Shown here: in pieces, positions 9,106-15,246 of the stretch
How positions within the stretch are numbered: the first letter of the stretch is position 1
Layout: each line of letters starts with the position of its first letter
DNA from: Limnohabitans sp. 63ED37-2
GTDB lineage: Bacteria > Pseudomonadota > Gammaproteobacteria > Burkholderiales > Burkholderiaceae_C
Length of the DNA: 64,000 nucleotides
Direction: 5' to 3'
NCBI RefSeq assembly: GCF_001412535.1
Contig: NZ_CP011774.1
Span: 1,111,501 to 1,175,500, forward strand
Translations under genes and position numbers: made by a program
The notes under the pieces: model-generated
The model's database searches: none
Told to the model about the DNA's origin: nothing
The model's input: only the letters and a program-made list of their open reading frames with translations

Positions 9106-9974
9106 GCGACCGACAGCTGGTAAAACTTGCAAATCGCCTGCCAGGCGTCTTCAGGGGTGTCCACGTAGTGGAACAGCTGCAGGTCACTCGCAGAGATCGT
9201 GCCCTCCTCGATCAACACCTCCATGTTGATCAGCCCTTTCCAGAAGGCGGTGCCAAACAACAAGATGGGCACAGGCCGGGCTTTGCGGGTTTGCACCAGC
9301 GTCATGACCTCGAACAACTCATCCAGCGTGCCAAAGCCGCCGGGAAACGCCACCAAGGCCTTGGCCCGCATCATGAAGTGCATTTTGCGCAGCGCGAAGT
9401 AGTGGAACTTGAAGCTCAACTCGGGCGTGACATAAGGGTTGGGGTGCTGTTCGTGGGGCAGGGCGATGTTGAGCGCCACCGAAGGCGCCCCCGCCTCTTG
9501 CGCCCCCCGGTTGGCTGCCTCCATGATGCCGGGGCCGCCTCCGGTGCAGATGAAGAGCTTTTCATCGTCTGGCAGACAGGAGCAGGCGCGGGCGACCAAC
9601 TGGGCAAACACACGGGCACTTTCGTAATGCTCGGCGTTGCGCACCAGCGCCTGGGCTTTGGCCAGTTCCTGTGGATTGCCACTTTGCTCCGCTGCCTCAA
9701 GCTGGGCTTGGGCCGTGGCCCGGTCCACAAAGCGGGCGCTGCCAAAGACGACCACCGTGTGCTCAATACCGGCTTCGGCCTGGGCCAGATCGGGCTTGAG
9801 CATTTCCAGCTGAAAGCGAATGCCCCGGGTTTCGCGTCGCAACAAAAATTCGGGATCGGCAAAGGCCAGTCGATGTGCCTCGGGCTCCAGCCAGTCACTC
9901 AGCTTGGTTTGCGCCTGCAAGTCGGCCCAAGCGTGAGGCAGAGAAGAGTCTTTCAGGTTTTGAGTGCTTTGCAT
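9102..9974 (-). CDS. LOG-family (TIGR00730-like) nucleotide phosphoribohydrolase
   Basis: Rossmann-fold protein of the LOG/YgdH group, formerly annotated as lysine decarboxylase. Characterised members remove ribose-5-phosphate from nucleoside monophosphates. The diagnostic motif PGGFGTLDE and the TGGGPGIMEAANRGA motif are both present, along with MRAKALV. Length is 290 aa from the start at 9974 (MQSTQNLKD); an upstream ATG at 10052 would run into the efp terminator and is not favoured. It lies downstream of efp on the same strand but behind a terminator. The true substrate is not known. Confidence 0.8.
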   Translation of the reverse strand: MQSTQNLKDSSLPHAWADLQAQTKLSDWLEPEAHRLAFADPEFLLRRETRGIRFQLEMLKPDLAQAEAGIEHTVVVFGSARFVDRATAQAQLEAAEQSGNPQELAKAQALVRNAEHYESARVFAQLVARACSCLPDDEKLFICTGGGPGIMEAANRGAQEAGAPSVALNIALPHEQHPNPYVTPELSFKFHYFALRKMHFMMRAKALVAFPGGFGTLDELFEVMTLVQTRKARPVPILLFGTAFWKGLINMEVLIEEGTISASDLQLFHYVDTPEDAWQAICKFYQLSVA

Positions 9975-10017
9975 GAAGTCGATTGTGCACCGGCCACAAG
10001 ATACGCGATCACCCATG

Positions 10018-10040
10018 AAAAAAGCCCCTTGCGGGGCTTT
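10018..10040 (-). terminator. Intrinsic terminator downstream of efp
   Basis: Read on the minus strand, the stem AAAGCCCC / GGGGCTTT closes a GCAA loop and runs into a six-T tract. It sits 23 bp after the efp stop codon. Confidence 0.85.
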
Positions 10041-10062
10041 CTCGGGGGGCATGATCTGAAGA

Positions 10063-10617
10063 TCAGACGCGCTTGCGGTATTCGCCTGTGCGGGTGTCGA
10101 TCTCGATCTTGTCGCCTTGGCTCACGAACAAAGGCACTGGCACTTCCATGCCGGTGGCGATCTTGGCGGGCTTGAGCACCTTGCCAGAGGTGTCGCCTTT
10201 GACAGCGGGCTCGGTCCAGGTGATCTCGCGCACCACGCTGGTGGGCAATTCGACCGAGATGGCTTTCTCGTTGTAGAACACCACTTCGAGTTCCATGCCG
10301 TCTTCGAGGTAGTTCAGGGCGTCGCCCATGTTGGTGGCTTCGACTTCGTACTGGTTGAAATCGGTGTCCATGCACACGTACATGGGGTCAGCGAAGTACG
10401 AGTAGGTGCACTCTTTTTTGTCCAGAATGACCTGGTCCATCTTGTCGTCGGCGCGGAACACAACTTCGGTGCCGAAGTTGGCGATCAAGCTCTTGAGCTT
10501 CATGCGCACGGTGGACGAGCCGCGGCCACCGCGTTGGTATTCGGTGCGCAGGACGACCATGGGGTCTTTGCCGTGCATGATGACGTTGCCGACGCGGATT
10601 TCTTGAGCGGTTTTCAT
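10063..10617 (-). CDS. efp: Translation elongation factor P (Arg32 type)
   Basis: EF-P binds the ribosome between the P and E sites and relieves stalling at consecutive prolines. The 184-aa protein has three beta-barrel domains. The domain I loop reads YQRGGRGSS, placing Arg at position 32. That residue, in place of Lys34, is the target of EarP, which attaches rhamnose from dTDP-L-rhamnose. The matching earP gene is on the same strand at 14122-15192. The two are often adjacent but here lie 3.5 kb apart. The promoter probably lies in the inverted repeat just upstream (10652-10689). Confidence 0.97.
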   Translation of the reverse strand: MKTAQEIRVGNVIMHGKDPMVVLRTEYQRGGRGSSTVRMKLKSLIANFGTEVVFRADDKMDQVILDKKECTYSYFADPMYVCMDTDFNQYEVEATNMGDALNYLEDGMELEVVFYNEKAISVELPTSVVREITWTEPAVKGDTSGKVLKPAKIATGMEVPVPLFVSQGDKIEIDTRTGEYRKRV

Positions 10618-10651
10618 AGGAATTGAGTCTGAAATGAAAGAGGGTGGCTTG

Positions 10652-10689
10652 AAGCCAAGCCAGTTATTCTAACCTGTGGGGCTTGGCTT
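10652..10689. repeat. 10-bp inverted repeat between the YeeE-like operon and efp
   Basis: AAGCCAAGCC at 10652-10661 and GGCTTGGCTT at 10680-10689 are perfect complements around an 18-base loop. On the minus strand the loop contains TAGAAT, a good sigma-70 -10 box for efp. The structure could terminate the upstream sulfur transport operon, act as an operator, or both. Confidence 0.45.
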
Positions 10690-10714
10690 TGGGGCTGGGG
10701 GCGACCGCAGGCAA

Positions 10715-11149
10715 TCAGTCCCGCGTCGTCAGGCCGTGGGCCAAAGCGCCCAGCACAATGCCGCCCAAGGCCCACAAGATGTCGGTGTTACCGGTTCCCA
10801 AGGCCGCAATCGCGGGGCCGGGGCAAACGCCCGACAACCCCCAGCCCACACCAAAAATGGCGGAGCCGATCACGGTCTGGCGGTTCCAGCTGGCCGGTTG
10901 CGTCAGGAACTGACCGCCCAGAAAGGGGCGGCCCAGCCAGCGGGGAACACCTTTGTAAGCCAGCATGGCCAGGCCTGCAGCACCGCCCATGACCAAGATC
11001 AGGCCCCAGTCTTGAAAGCGCAAAAAGCTCAAAACCACATCGGGTTGGACCATGGTGGCCAAAGACAAGCCAAAGCCAAACAAGGCCCCGGCGACCAGGG
11101 TGACCAGCGCTTTGGGCAGGGTCAGGGTGTGAGGGTTCAGCGGGTTCAT
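10715..11149 (-). CDS. YeeE/YedE-family sulfur transport protein, second half
   Basis: Small inner-membrane protein of 144 aa with about four hydrophobic segments and the family motif GVCPGPA near residue 100. The YeeE/YedE (DUF395, TsuA-like) family imports thiosulfate or related sulfur species through conserved cysteines. In many proteobacteria two half-size proteins are encoded as a pair, as here. The start at 11149 overlaps the stop of the first half gene. Which sulfur compound is moved is not visible. Confidence 0.8.
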   Translation of the reverse strand: MNPLNPHTLTLPKALVTLVAGALFGFGLSLATMVQPDVVLSFLRFQDWGLILVMGGAAGLAMLAYKGVPRWLGRPFLGGQFLTQPASWNRQTVIGSAIFGVGWGLSGVCPGPAIAALGTGNTDILWALGGIVLGALAHGLTTRD

Positions 11150-11628
11150 GCCAGGCCTTTCGTGAAGATGGCCATCAGGTTGGCGGTCATGAAGGCGGTG
11201 GCCATGAAGGTGAGCACCGCGCCCAGCGAAGGCAGTTGCAACGAGCCCAGGCCACAAATGCCGTGGCCCGATGTGCAGCCATTGCCCAAGCGGGCACCGT
11301 AGCCCACCAAAAAGCCGCCACCCAACAGCTGCCAGGCGGGCACGCTGGTGTGCTGCGCCTCGCCGCCCGCCAGCGTGAACCGCCAAACCAGCGCCCCCAG
11401 CACCACGCCCAGCGCGTAAACCAGCCGCCAGTTGCGGGTGCTGACAAAGCGCGCTTGCTGAAAAAACGCCCGTTTGGACACGAACGACCAACTGCTGGAA
11501 AAAACGGAACTCATGCCGCCCACCCAGCCGTTGAACACATAAAGCAGCGCCACGCCAGCGCCAATGGTCAGGCCGCCCAGCAGGTAGTGCTGCCAGCCGA
11601 GGGGGAAGAGGGTGTCAATCAGAGTCAT
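11146..11628 (-). CDS. YeeE/YedE-family sulfur transport protein, first half
   Basis: Inner-membrane protein of 160 aa with four hydrophobic segments. It carries the YeeE/YedE signature GNGCTSGHGICG (residues ~115-126), whose cysteines are the presumed sulfur relay in characterised TsuA. It is the first gene of a two-gene operon and overlaps the second half gene by 4 bp. Its upstream side faces the cassette insert, so the native promoter region of this operon borders foreign DNA. No sulfurtransferase or regulator gene is adjacent. Confidence 0.8.
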   Translation of the reverse strand: MTLIDTLFPLGWQHYLLGGLTIGAGVALLYVFNGWVGGMSSVFSSSWSFVSKRAFFQQARFVSTRNWRLVYALGVVLGALVWRFTLAGGEAQHTSVPAWQLLGGGFLVGYGARLGNGCTSGHGICGLGSLQLPSLGAVLTFMATAFMTANLMAIFTKGLA

Positions 11629-11734
11629 GGGTCGGGATTATCGGGCACGCGGATCTGGTCAATTTTGCATACATACAGATTGATTGCTCTGGGTTTCAGG
11701 ATCTTCTCAATTATTTTGTATTAGCGAGCGCGAC

Positions 11735-11766
11735 TTACAAAAAAATGTAAACATTGGTGGTATATT
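11735..11766 (+). promoter_or_regulatory. AT-rich promoter candidate before the cassette array
   Basis: TATATT at 11761-11766 is a plausible -10 box, but the only -35-like hexamer (TTACAA, 11735) sits at a long 20-bp spacing. A short inverted repeat TTACA-N6-TGTAA covers 11735-11750. It faces the cassettes and could drive them. The rest of 11629-11824 shows no gene and no integrase remnant that I can recognise. Confidence 0.3.
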
Positions 11767-11824
11767 TTGACGCGACGCCGACTGACAAACCTCAGCGGAT
11801 GACCAACAAGGAGTGCCGGGTTTC

Positions 11825-11965
11825 ATGGTGAATTTATACCTGTACAAAAATTCAGGCATGGAGACCGAAGGCCTTGTCCGATATGGTTTTCAGCCTATTC
11901 ATCAAAAGTATGTATCGACTCGGCCCGGATGTAACACCCGGGTTTTGCGGTCTACATTGAGTTAG
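11825..11965 (+). CDS. Possible 46-aa leader ORF ending at the cassette junction
   Basis: A short open frame starts MVNLYLYKNSG and is preceded by a good Shine-Dalgarno AAGGAG at 11808-11813, eleven bases before the ATG. Its TAG stop lies inside the GTTAGCT site where cassette 1 begins. In class 1 integrons a short ORF in attI helps translation of the first cassette, and this ORF has the matching position. It may equally be chance or the tail of lost DNA. No function is recognised. Confidence 0.35.
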   Translation: MVNLYLYKNSGMETEGLVRYGFQPIHQKYVSTRPGCNTRVLRSTLS

Positions 11966-11971
11966 CTGGCC

Positions 11972-12523
11972 ATGAAAATTCAGCCACTTTCAAATCCTCA
12001 AGTCGTTATTCGCCCTTTTGCTACGGAGGACGCGGATGAATTTGCTGCGGCCGCGCGTGAATCAGTTGAAACCATGAATCCATGGATGCCGTGGTGCACC
12101 ACTGCTTTCACTCCAAGCGATGCACTTGCATGGTTTTCCACCTGTGACCGGGAGCGCCAAGCAGATCGTGCCTTCGACATGGGGCTCTTCTGTGCCTCCT
12201 CAGGCCTTTTGCTTGGTGGCGCAAGCATCAATCAGCTATCTGGTCAACATCGTTACGGCAACGTTGGCTACTGGGTTCGGCAGTCGCAGCAACGCAAGGG
12301 TTTTGCTCTACAAGCAATTGCGTTACTCGCAGAGTTCGGCTTCAAGCAGCTGGGGCTTTATCGCCTTGAAATTGTCGTCGCCACTGGTAACGTCGCGAGC
12401 CAAGCAGCCGCTGCTGCAAGCGGTGCCGCGCTTGAGTCTCTGGCTCGCAATCGTATTTTCCTCCACGGGCGGCCCGTCGACGCGCATGTTTATGTCCTAC
12501 TTCCAAATACTCAAGCCAGCTAA
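11972..12523 (+). CDS. Cassette 1: GNAT-family N-acetyltransferase (RimJ/RimL-like)
   Basis: The 183-aa protein has the GNAT fold of the RimJ/RimL ribosomal-protein or small-molecule acetyltransferases: VIRPF near the N-terminus, GYWVRQSQQRKGFA as the acetyl-CoA pyrophosphate loop, and YRLEIVVATGNVAS as the motif B region. In this last segment the usual Asn-Ser pair reads NVAS. The ATG is 10 bp inside the cassette, and the TAA stop lies within the R'' box of the attC site, so the cassette carries almost no spare DNA. The acceptor substrate is unknown; acetyltransferases are common integron cargo and include drug-modifying enzymes, but nothing here shows resistance. Confidence 0.8.
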   Translation: MKIQPLSNPQVVIRPFATEDADEFAAAARESVETMNPWMPWCTTAFTPSDALAWFSTCDRERQADRAFDMGLFCASSGLLLGGASINQLSGQHRYGNVGYWVRQSQQRKGFALQAIALLAEFGFKQLGLYRLEIVVATGNVASQAAAAASGAALESLARNRIFLHGRPVDAHVYVLLPNTQAS

Positions 12524-12628
12524 CCCCTCGTTCAACCGGACGTGCTTCGGCGTGGCGGAGCCGGGCATCATTTCATTCTTGCCCGGCTCCGCCACTCTGG
12601 CGCACGCCGGTTAACTCAAACGTTAGAC
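12518..12628 (+). other. attC site 1 (cassette recombination site, 111 bp)
   Basis: R'' AGCTAAC (12518-12524), an L'' region TCGTTCAACCGG, an L' region CCGGTTAACTCAAAC and R' GTTAGAC (12622-12628) match the 59-base-element layout. The CCGGACGTGC and GCACGCCGG arms pair with one extrahelical base. A perfect 14-bp stem (12553-12566 with 12581-12594) forms the variable centre. The cut point is between G12622 and T12623. Confidence 0.88.
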
Positions 12629-12632
12629 CGCA

Positions 12633-13133
12633 ATGCGCCATTTGCTCGGGTTCCTACTCCGTCCGGAGATATCGCTCTGGAAGTACAGCATGTGCCTGGC
12701 GCAACTGGCACTCATCCCTTCAGCACTTCTCTACTCGCTGGCGAGATTTTTCGCCGAAACCGCTGGGATGGACGTCGCAGCGCATGCGGCGCCGGCAAGG
12801 GAGGTCACGCTCGGTAGTGTTTTTGGTACCGTTGTTTTTGCACCGTTATTCGAGACGTTCATGCTGGCTGGGCTACTCAAGGTGCTGTCGTCGACATCAC
12901 TGCAGCCTGCTGTGTGTGCTGCAATTTCTGCTGTGTTGTGGGGTGGGGTCCACGGGTTTTTCGGGGCGCTCTGGTTCTTCGGAACTGCATGGAGCTTCTT
13001 TGTGTTCTCGTGCGGCTACATTTCTTGGCGCCGTGAATCGTTTAGCCAGGGCTTTTTGGCGGCTGCGGTGCCACACGCGCTGGTGAATTCAATTGCAATG
13101 CTCCTTCTATGGAGTGCGAAAAGTGAGCTCTAA
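12633..13133 (+). CDS. Cassette 2: CPBP-family (CAAX protease-like) membrane protein with altered glutamate motif
   Basis: A 166-aa membrane protein with four to five hydrophobic segments. CPBP glutamic proteases use an EExxxR motif and two later His motifs in membrane helices. Here the first motif reads ET with no Arg (E74, T75, then FMLAG), while GGVHG (H107) and PHALVN (H148, N152) are kept. The protein may therefore be a variant or inactive protease. Known family members act in prenyl-protein processing, bacteriocin immunity or regulated proteolysis. The stop codon TAA lies in the R'' box of attC 2. The role as cassette cargo is unknown. Confidence 0.65.
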   Translation: MRHLLGFLLRPEISLWKYSMCLAQLALIPSALLYSLARFFAETAGMDVAAHAAPAREVTLGSVFGTVVFAPLFETFMLAGLLKVLSSTSLQPAVCAAISAVLWGGVHGFFGALWFFGTAWSFFVFSCGYISWRRESFSQGFLAAAVPHALVNSIAMLLLWSAKSEL

Positions 13134-13196
13134 CCAGTCGCTCGATCCTACTCGCGTCGTGAAGCTGCAGCGCGAGGCTCAGCTTGGGCGTTACAT
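13128..13196 (+). other. attC site 2 (cassette recombination site, 69 bp)
   Basis: R'' CTCTAAC (13128-13134), a central stem CTCGCG/CGCGAG (13151-13156 with 13171-13176), a TTGGGC L'-like end and R' GTTACAT (13190-13196). It is shorter and more degenerate than site 1, but it has the right position, spacing and orientation. Confidence 0.7.
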
Positions 13197-13217
13197 GGCA
13201 TTTCAGGATTTCAGAAA

Positions 13218-14045
13218 ATGACAAAGGCATTTCTTAGTCACGGATGGTGCGACGCGACGGTCGTCGCCAAGATTGCTGAGGCCTTGGAGTCTCAGGGCAT
13301 CAATGTCTTCCTGGATAAATGGGACATTTCACACGGTAAGCTTATTTGGGCAACAATTGATCGCGCGATTGACGAAGCCTCAAAACTCGTCGTTTTCCTG
13401 TCTCGCGACGCTTTGGATGGTAAGGGTTTCAAATAGGAGATCGATCTTGGCTTGCAGAAGGCATATGAGCGGCATGGCGACGTGTTCATTATTCCGGTTG
13501 CACTTGACCCAATCGAGGACATGCATCCCCTCCTGCCAGTTCGAATCCGTGCCGCAAACATGATTCGAGCATTCGAAATCGGCTTCGCAAACACGATTGA
13601 TGAGATTCGCAATGCAATCCGGGGAAATTCACCGACACGTGTCGCAGCCAACGCGCCAACAGATTTTTACTATCGCGCATTTCCGATGTCGCAGTTCATG
13701 ATTGTGGAACTCGGGACAGGGCTTCAAGTTCAAGAGGGTTTTGGATTTGAAACGAATTGGGCACAACCGGTTAAGTTCATTGATGCTGGCATGGGACCAG
13801 CAGGAAGGCCACACAATGTGGCTTGGTCCGCAGGCATCTGGGCAACAACCGCTGGCTTCCACATATCTTCGCAGCCTGACAGGATTGTTCGTCCGGCCTA
13901 CAGCAATCGGTCCATTAAGCGCAATGAGTCGTTCTTCGTACTAGTCGAGTATTCGCAGCAGCGATGTCCGGCAGAACCAACCTTGGTCAGGTTATACGAT
14001 CAGTTCTTTCAACTGATTCGTGACCCCGTTGAGAAGCATCCGTGA
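13218..14045 (+). pseudogene. Cassette 3: TIR-domain protein interrupted by an in-frame TAG codon
   Basis: The frame opens with a TIR-type domain: KAFLSHGWCD, then VFLDKWDI and KLVVFLSRDAL (residues ~3-68). Codon 73 (13434-13436) is TAG, followed in the same frame by EIDLGLQKAY and a further ~190 codons to a TGA at 14043. TIR domains of bacterial immune effectors cleave NAD+ with a Glu in this region; the Glu just after the stop (codon 74) aligns with it. A 72-aa truncated product would lack it. An internal ATG at 13452 could start a 197-aa downstream product. The C-terminal ~140 residues match no domain I know. It is either a recent nonsense mutant or read through. Confidence 0.75.
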
Positions 14046-14058
14046 CAACTCCAATGTC

Positions 14059-14095
14059 ATGTAACAAAACGGTGAACGGGAGGGCTCGGCTAGAC
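14059..14095 (+). other. Terminal attC remnant of cassette 3
   Basis: ATGTAAC at 14059-14065 is the exact complement of the cassette 3 start GTTACAT, as expected for its R'' box. A full site does not follow. The only R'-like heptamer is GCTAGAC at 14089-14095 (one mismatch to GTTAGAC), only 24 bases away, so the site looks truncated or deleted at its centre. Confidence 0.5.
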
Positions 14096-14106
14096 GCCCT
14101 TTTTTT
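14081..14106 (+). terminator. Terminator-like hairpin at the end of the cassette array
   Basis: AGGGC and GCCCT form a 5-bp stem followed by a seven-T run on the plus strand. It would stop cassette transcription before it enters earP, which is encoded on the opposite strand. Confidence 0.5.
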
Positions 14107-14121
14107 ACCCTGTATTTGTTG

Positions 14122-15192
14122 TCAACCCATGAACTTGATGAGTTGCTTGACCAAATGAGTTTGCCCAGAAATTTGATGTCGCTTGATTTGGGTGTTCTGG
14201 CTCCAAATGCGCAGTGTTTCGGCATTGAGCGTTGGCCATTTACCCGCTTCCATTCCATTCCAAACCCGATGCGCCTTGCGCAAACTCTCCGGGACCTGCA
14301 TCCAATCCAAAAATGCCTCCAGCTTGGCGTGGTGCGCGTTGTCGTCTTGTGGGTAGATCTGCCAGATGAAGGGTTGGCCTGCCCATAGCGCCCGGACCAG
14401 CGAGTCTTCGCCACGCACAAAGTTGAGGTCGCAGGCCCAGAGCATTTCGTCGAAGCCGTTTTGGTCGGTGTAGGGCAGGGTGCTCCAGTTCGGTGGTTCG
14501 GCCATGCCTGCCAGTGCTTGCTGCACCGCTGCCAGCGGGCGGCCGGGGGTGACGAGCAGGTGGTGGGGTGTGCCCGCCAGTTGCGCCAGCAGCTGGGGCA
14601 GGGCGGCGGGTTCGTAGCAGAACAGGCTGATCAGCAGGCCGTTCGGGGCCGGGTTGGGGGCGTGCTGTTGGCGCCAGGCAGCGCGGTCAAAGCGTTGCTG
14701 GCGCTCCATCAGGTTGGCCTCGCGCAGCAGGCCGCCCGTGTCTGGGGTGAAGCCGGGGTAAAAGAAGGTCTTGGTCCAGCCCTTGGCCGGGCCGCTCATG
14801 ATGGGCGAGGGCAGCTGGTGCATGCGGGGCACCCAGTCTTCGGCGCTCAGGTATTCGAGGTTGATCCACTTGGGTTGTTGCGCTCGGGTGGCTACGCCGT
14901 GCGCCACAAAGGCTTCGGGGATGTTGCAGCCAAAGGCTTCGACCCAGACGTCGGCCGGGGGCAGCGCTTGCAGGGTGCTGGTTTGGCTGGCTTCGGCCCA
15001 TGGCCGCACTTCAATGCCAGGCTCTTGGTGGGCGGTGGGGGCCATCCAAGCCAGGGCCGAGGCGTCGTCCACCCACAGGCGCACGCGTTGGCCCGCGTCG
15101 CGCAACTGGCGCGTCAGGCGCCAGCACACGCCCAGGTCGCCGTGGTTGTCGATGACGGTGCAGAAGATGTCCCAGAGTTGGCCAGTTTGCAT
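14122..15192 (-). CDS. earP: EF-P Arg32 rhamnosyltransferase EarP
   Basis: GT-B-fold transferase (DUF2331) that moves L-rhamnose from dTDP-rhamnose to Arg32 of EF-P and so activates it. The N-terminal motif DIFCTVIDNHGDLGVCWR carries the conserved Asp pair. The C-terminal RGEDSLVRALWAGQPF carries the conserved Glu, followed by IYPQDDNAH. Length is 356 aa from ATG 15192; a GTG at 15222 would add ten residues. It is divergent from uvrC with a gap of about 50 bp. Its substrate gene efp lies 3.5 kb further along the same strand, and efp in this genome has Arg at position 32. Confidence 0.93.
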   Translation of the reverse strand: MQTGQLWDIFCTVIDNHGDLGVCWRLTRQLRDAGQRVRLWVDDASALAWMAPTAHQEPGIEVRPWAEASQTSTLQALPPADVWVEAFGCNIPEAFVAHGVATRAQQPKWINLEYLSAEDWVPRMHQLPSPIMSGPAKGWTKTFFYPGFTPDTGGLLREANLMERQQRFDRAAWRQQHAPNPAPNGLLISLFCYEPAALPQLLAQLAGTPHHLLVTPGRPLAAVQQALAGMAEPPNWSTLPYTDQNGFDEMLWACDLNFVRGEDSLVRALWAGQPFIWQIYPQDDNAHHAKLEAFLDWMQVPESLRKAHRVWNGMEAGKWPTLNAETLRIWSQNTQIKRHQISGQTHLVKQLIKFMG

Positions 15193-15246
15193 GCGGCGAT
15201 TGTCGCTGGAGATTTCACACACATCTTTTCACAGACAATAGCCGCC

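Larger units (their letters stand above)
11962..14095 (+). mobile_element. Array of three integron gene cassettes without an integrase (CALIN-like)
   Basis: Three single-gene units in one orientation are bounded by attC-type sites. Cassette 1 (11962-12622) begins at GTTAGCT and ends with a site whose R'' box is AGCTAAC, its exact complement. Cassette 2 (12623-13190) begins GTTAGAC and ends with R'' CTCTAAC, one mismatch from the complement. Cassette 3 begins at 13191 with GTTACAT and has R'' ATGTAAC at 14059, an exact complement. This pairing of cassette start with its own R'' box is the hallmark of cassettes. GC content is visibly lower than in the flanks. No intI gene is present in the window. 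The array separates the sulfur transport operon from earP. Confidence 0.85.

Noticed and set aside
10715..11491. 258-aa YeeE-like frame starting at 11491
   Set aside because: Its N-terminal third is out of frame with the first half gene (11146-11628); the true second gene starts at 11149.
11928..11967. A further attC site upstream of cassette 1 (ATGTAAC to GTTAGCT)
   Set aside because: The spacing is only about 40 bp, with no matching L boxes and no cassette start complementary to ATGTAAC upstream.
14461..15246. In-frame upstream extension of uvrC giving a 914-aa protein
   Set aside because: The extra sequence is antisense to earP and has no UvrC similarity; MSHNHDEALLAQ at 15247 is the natural start.
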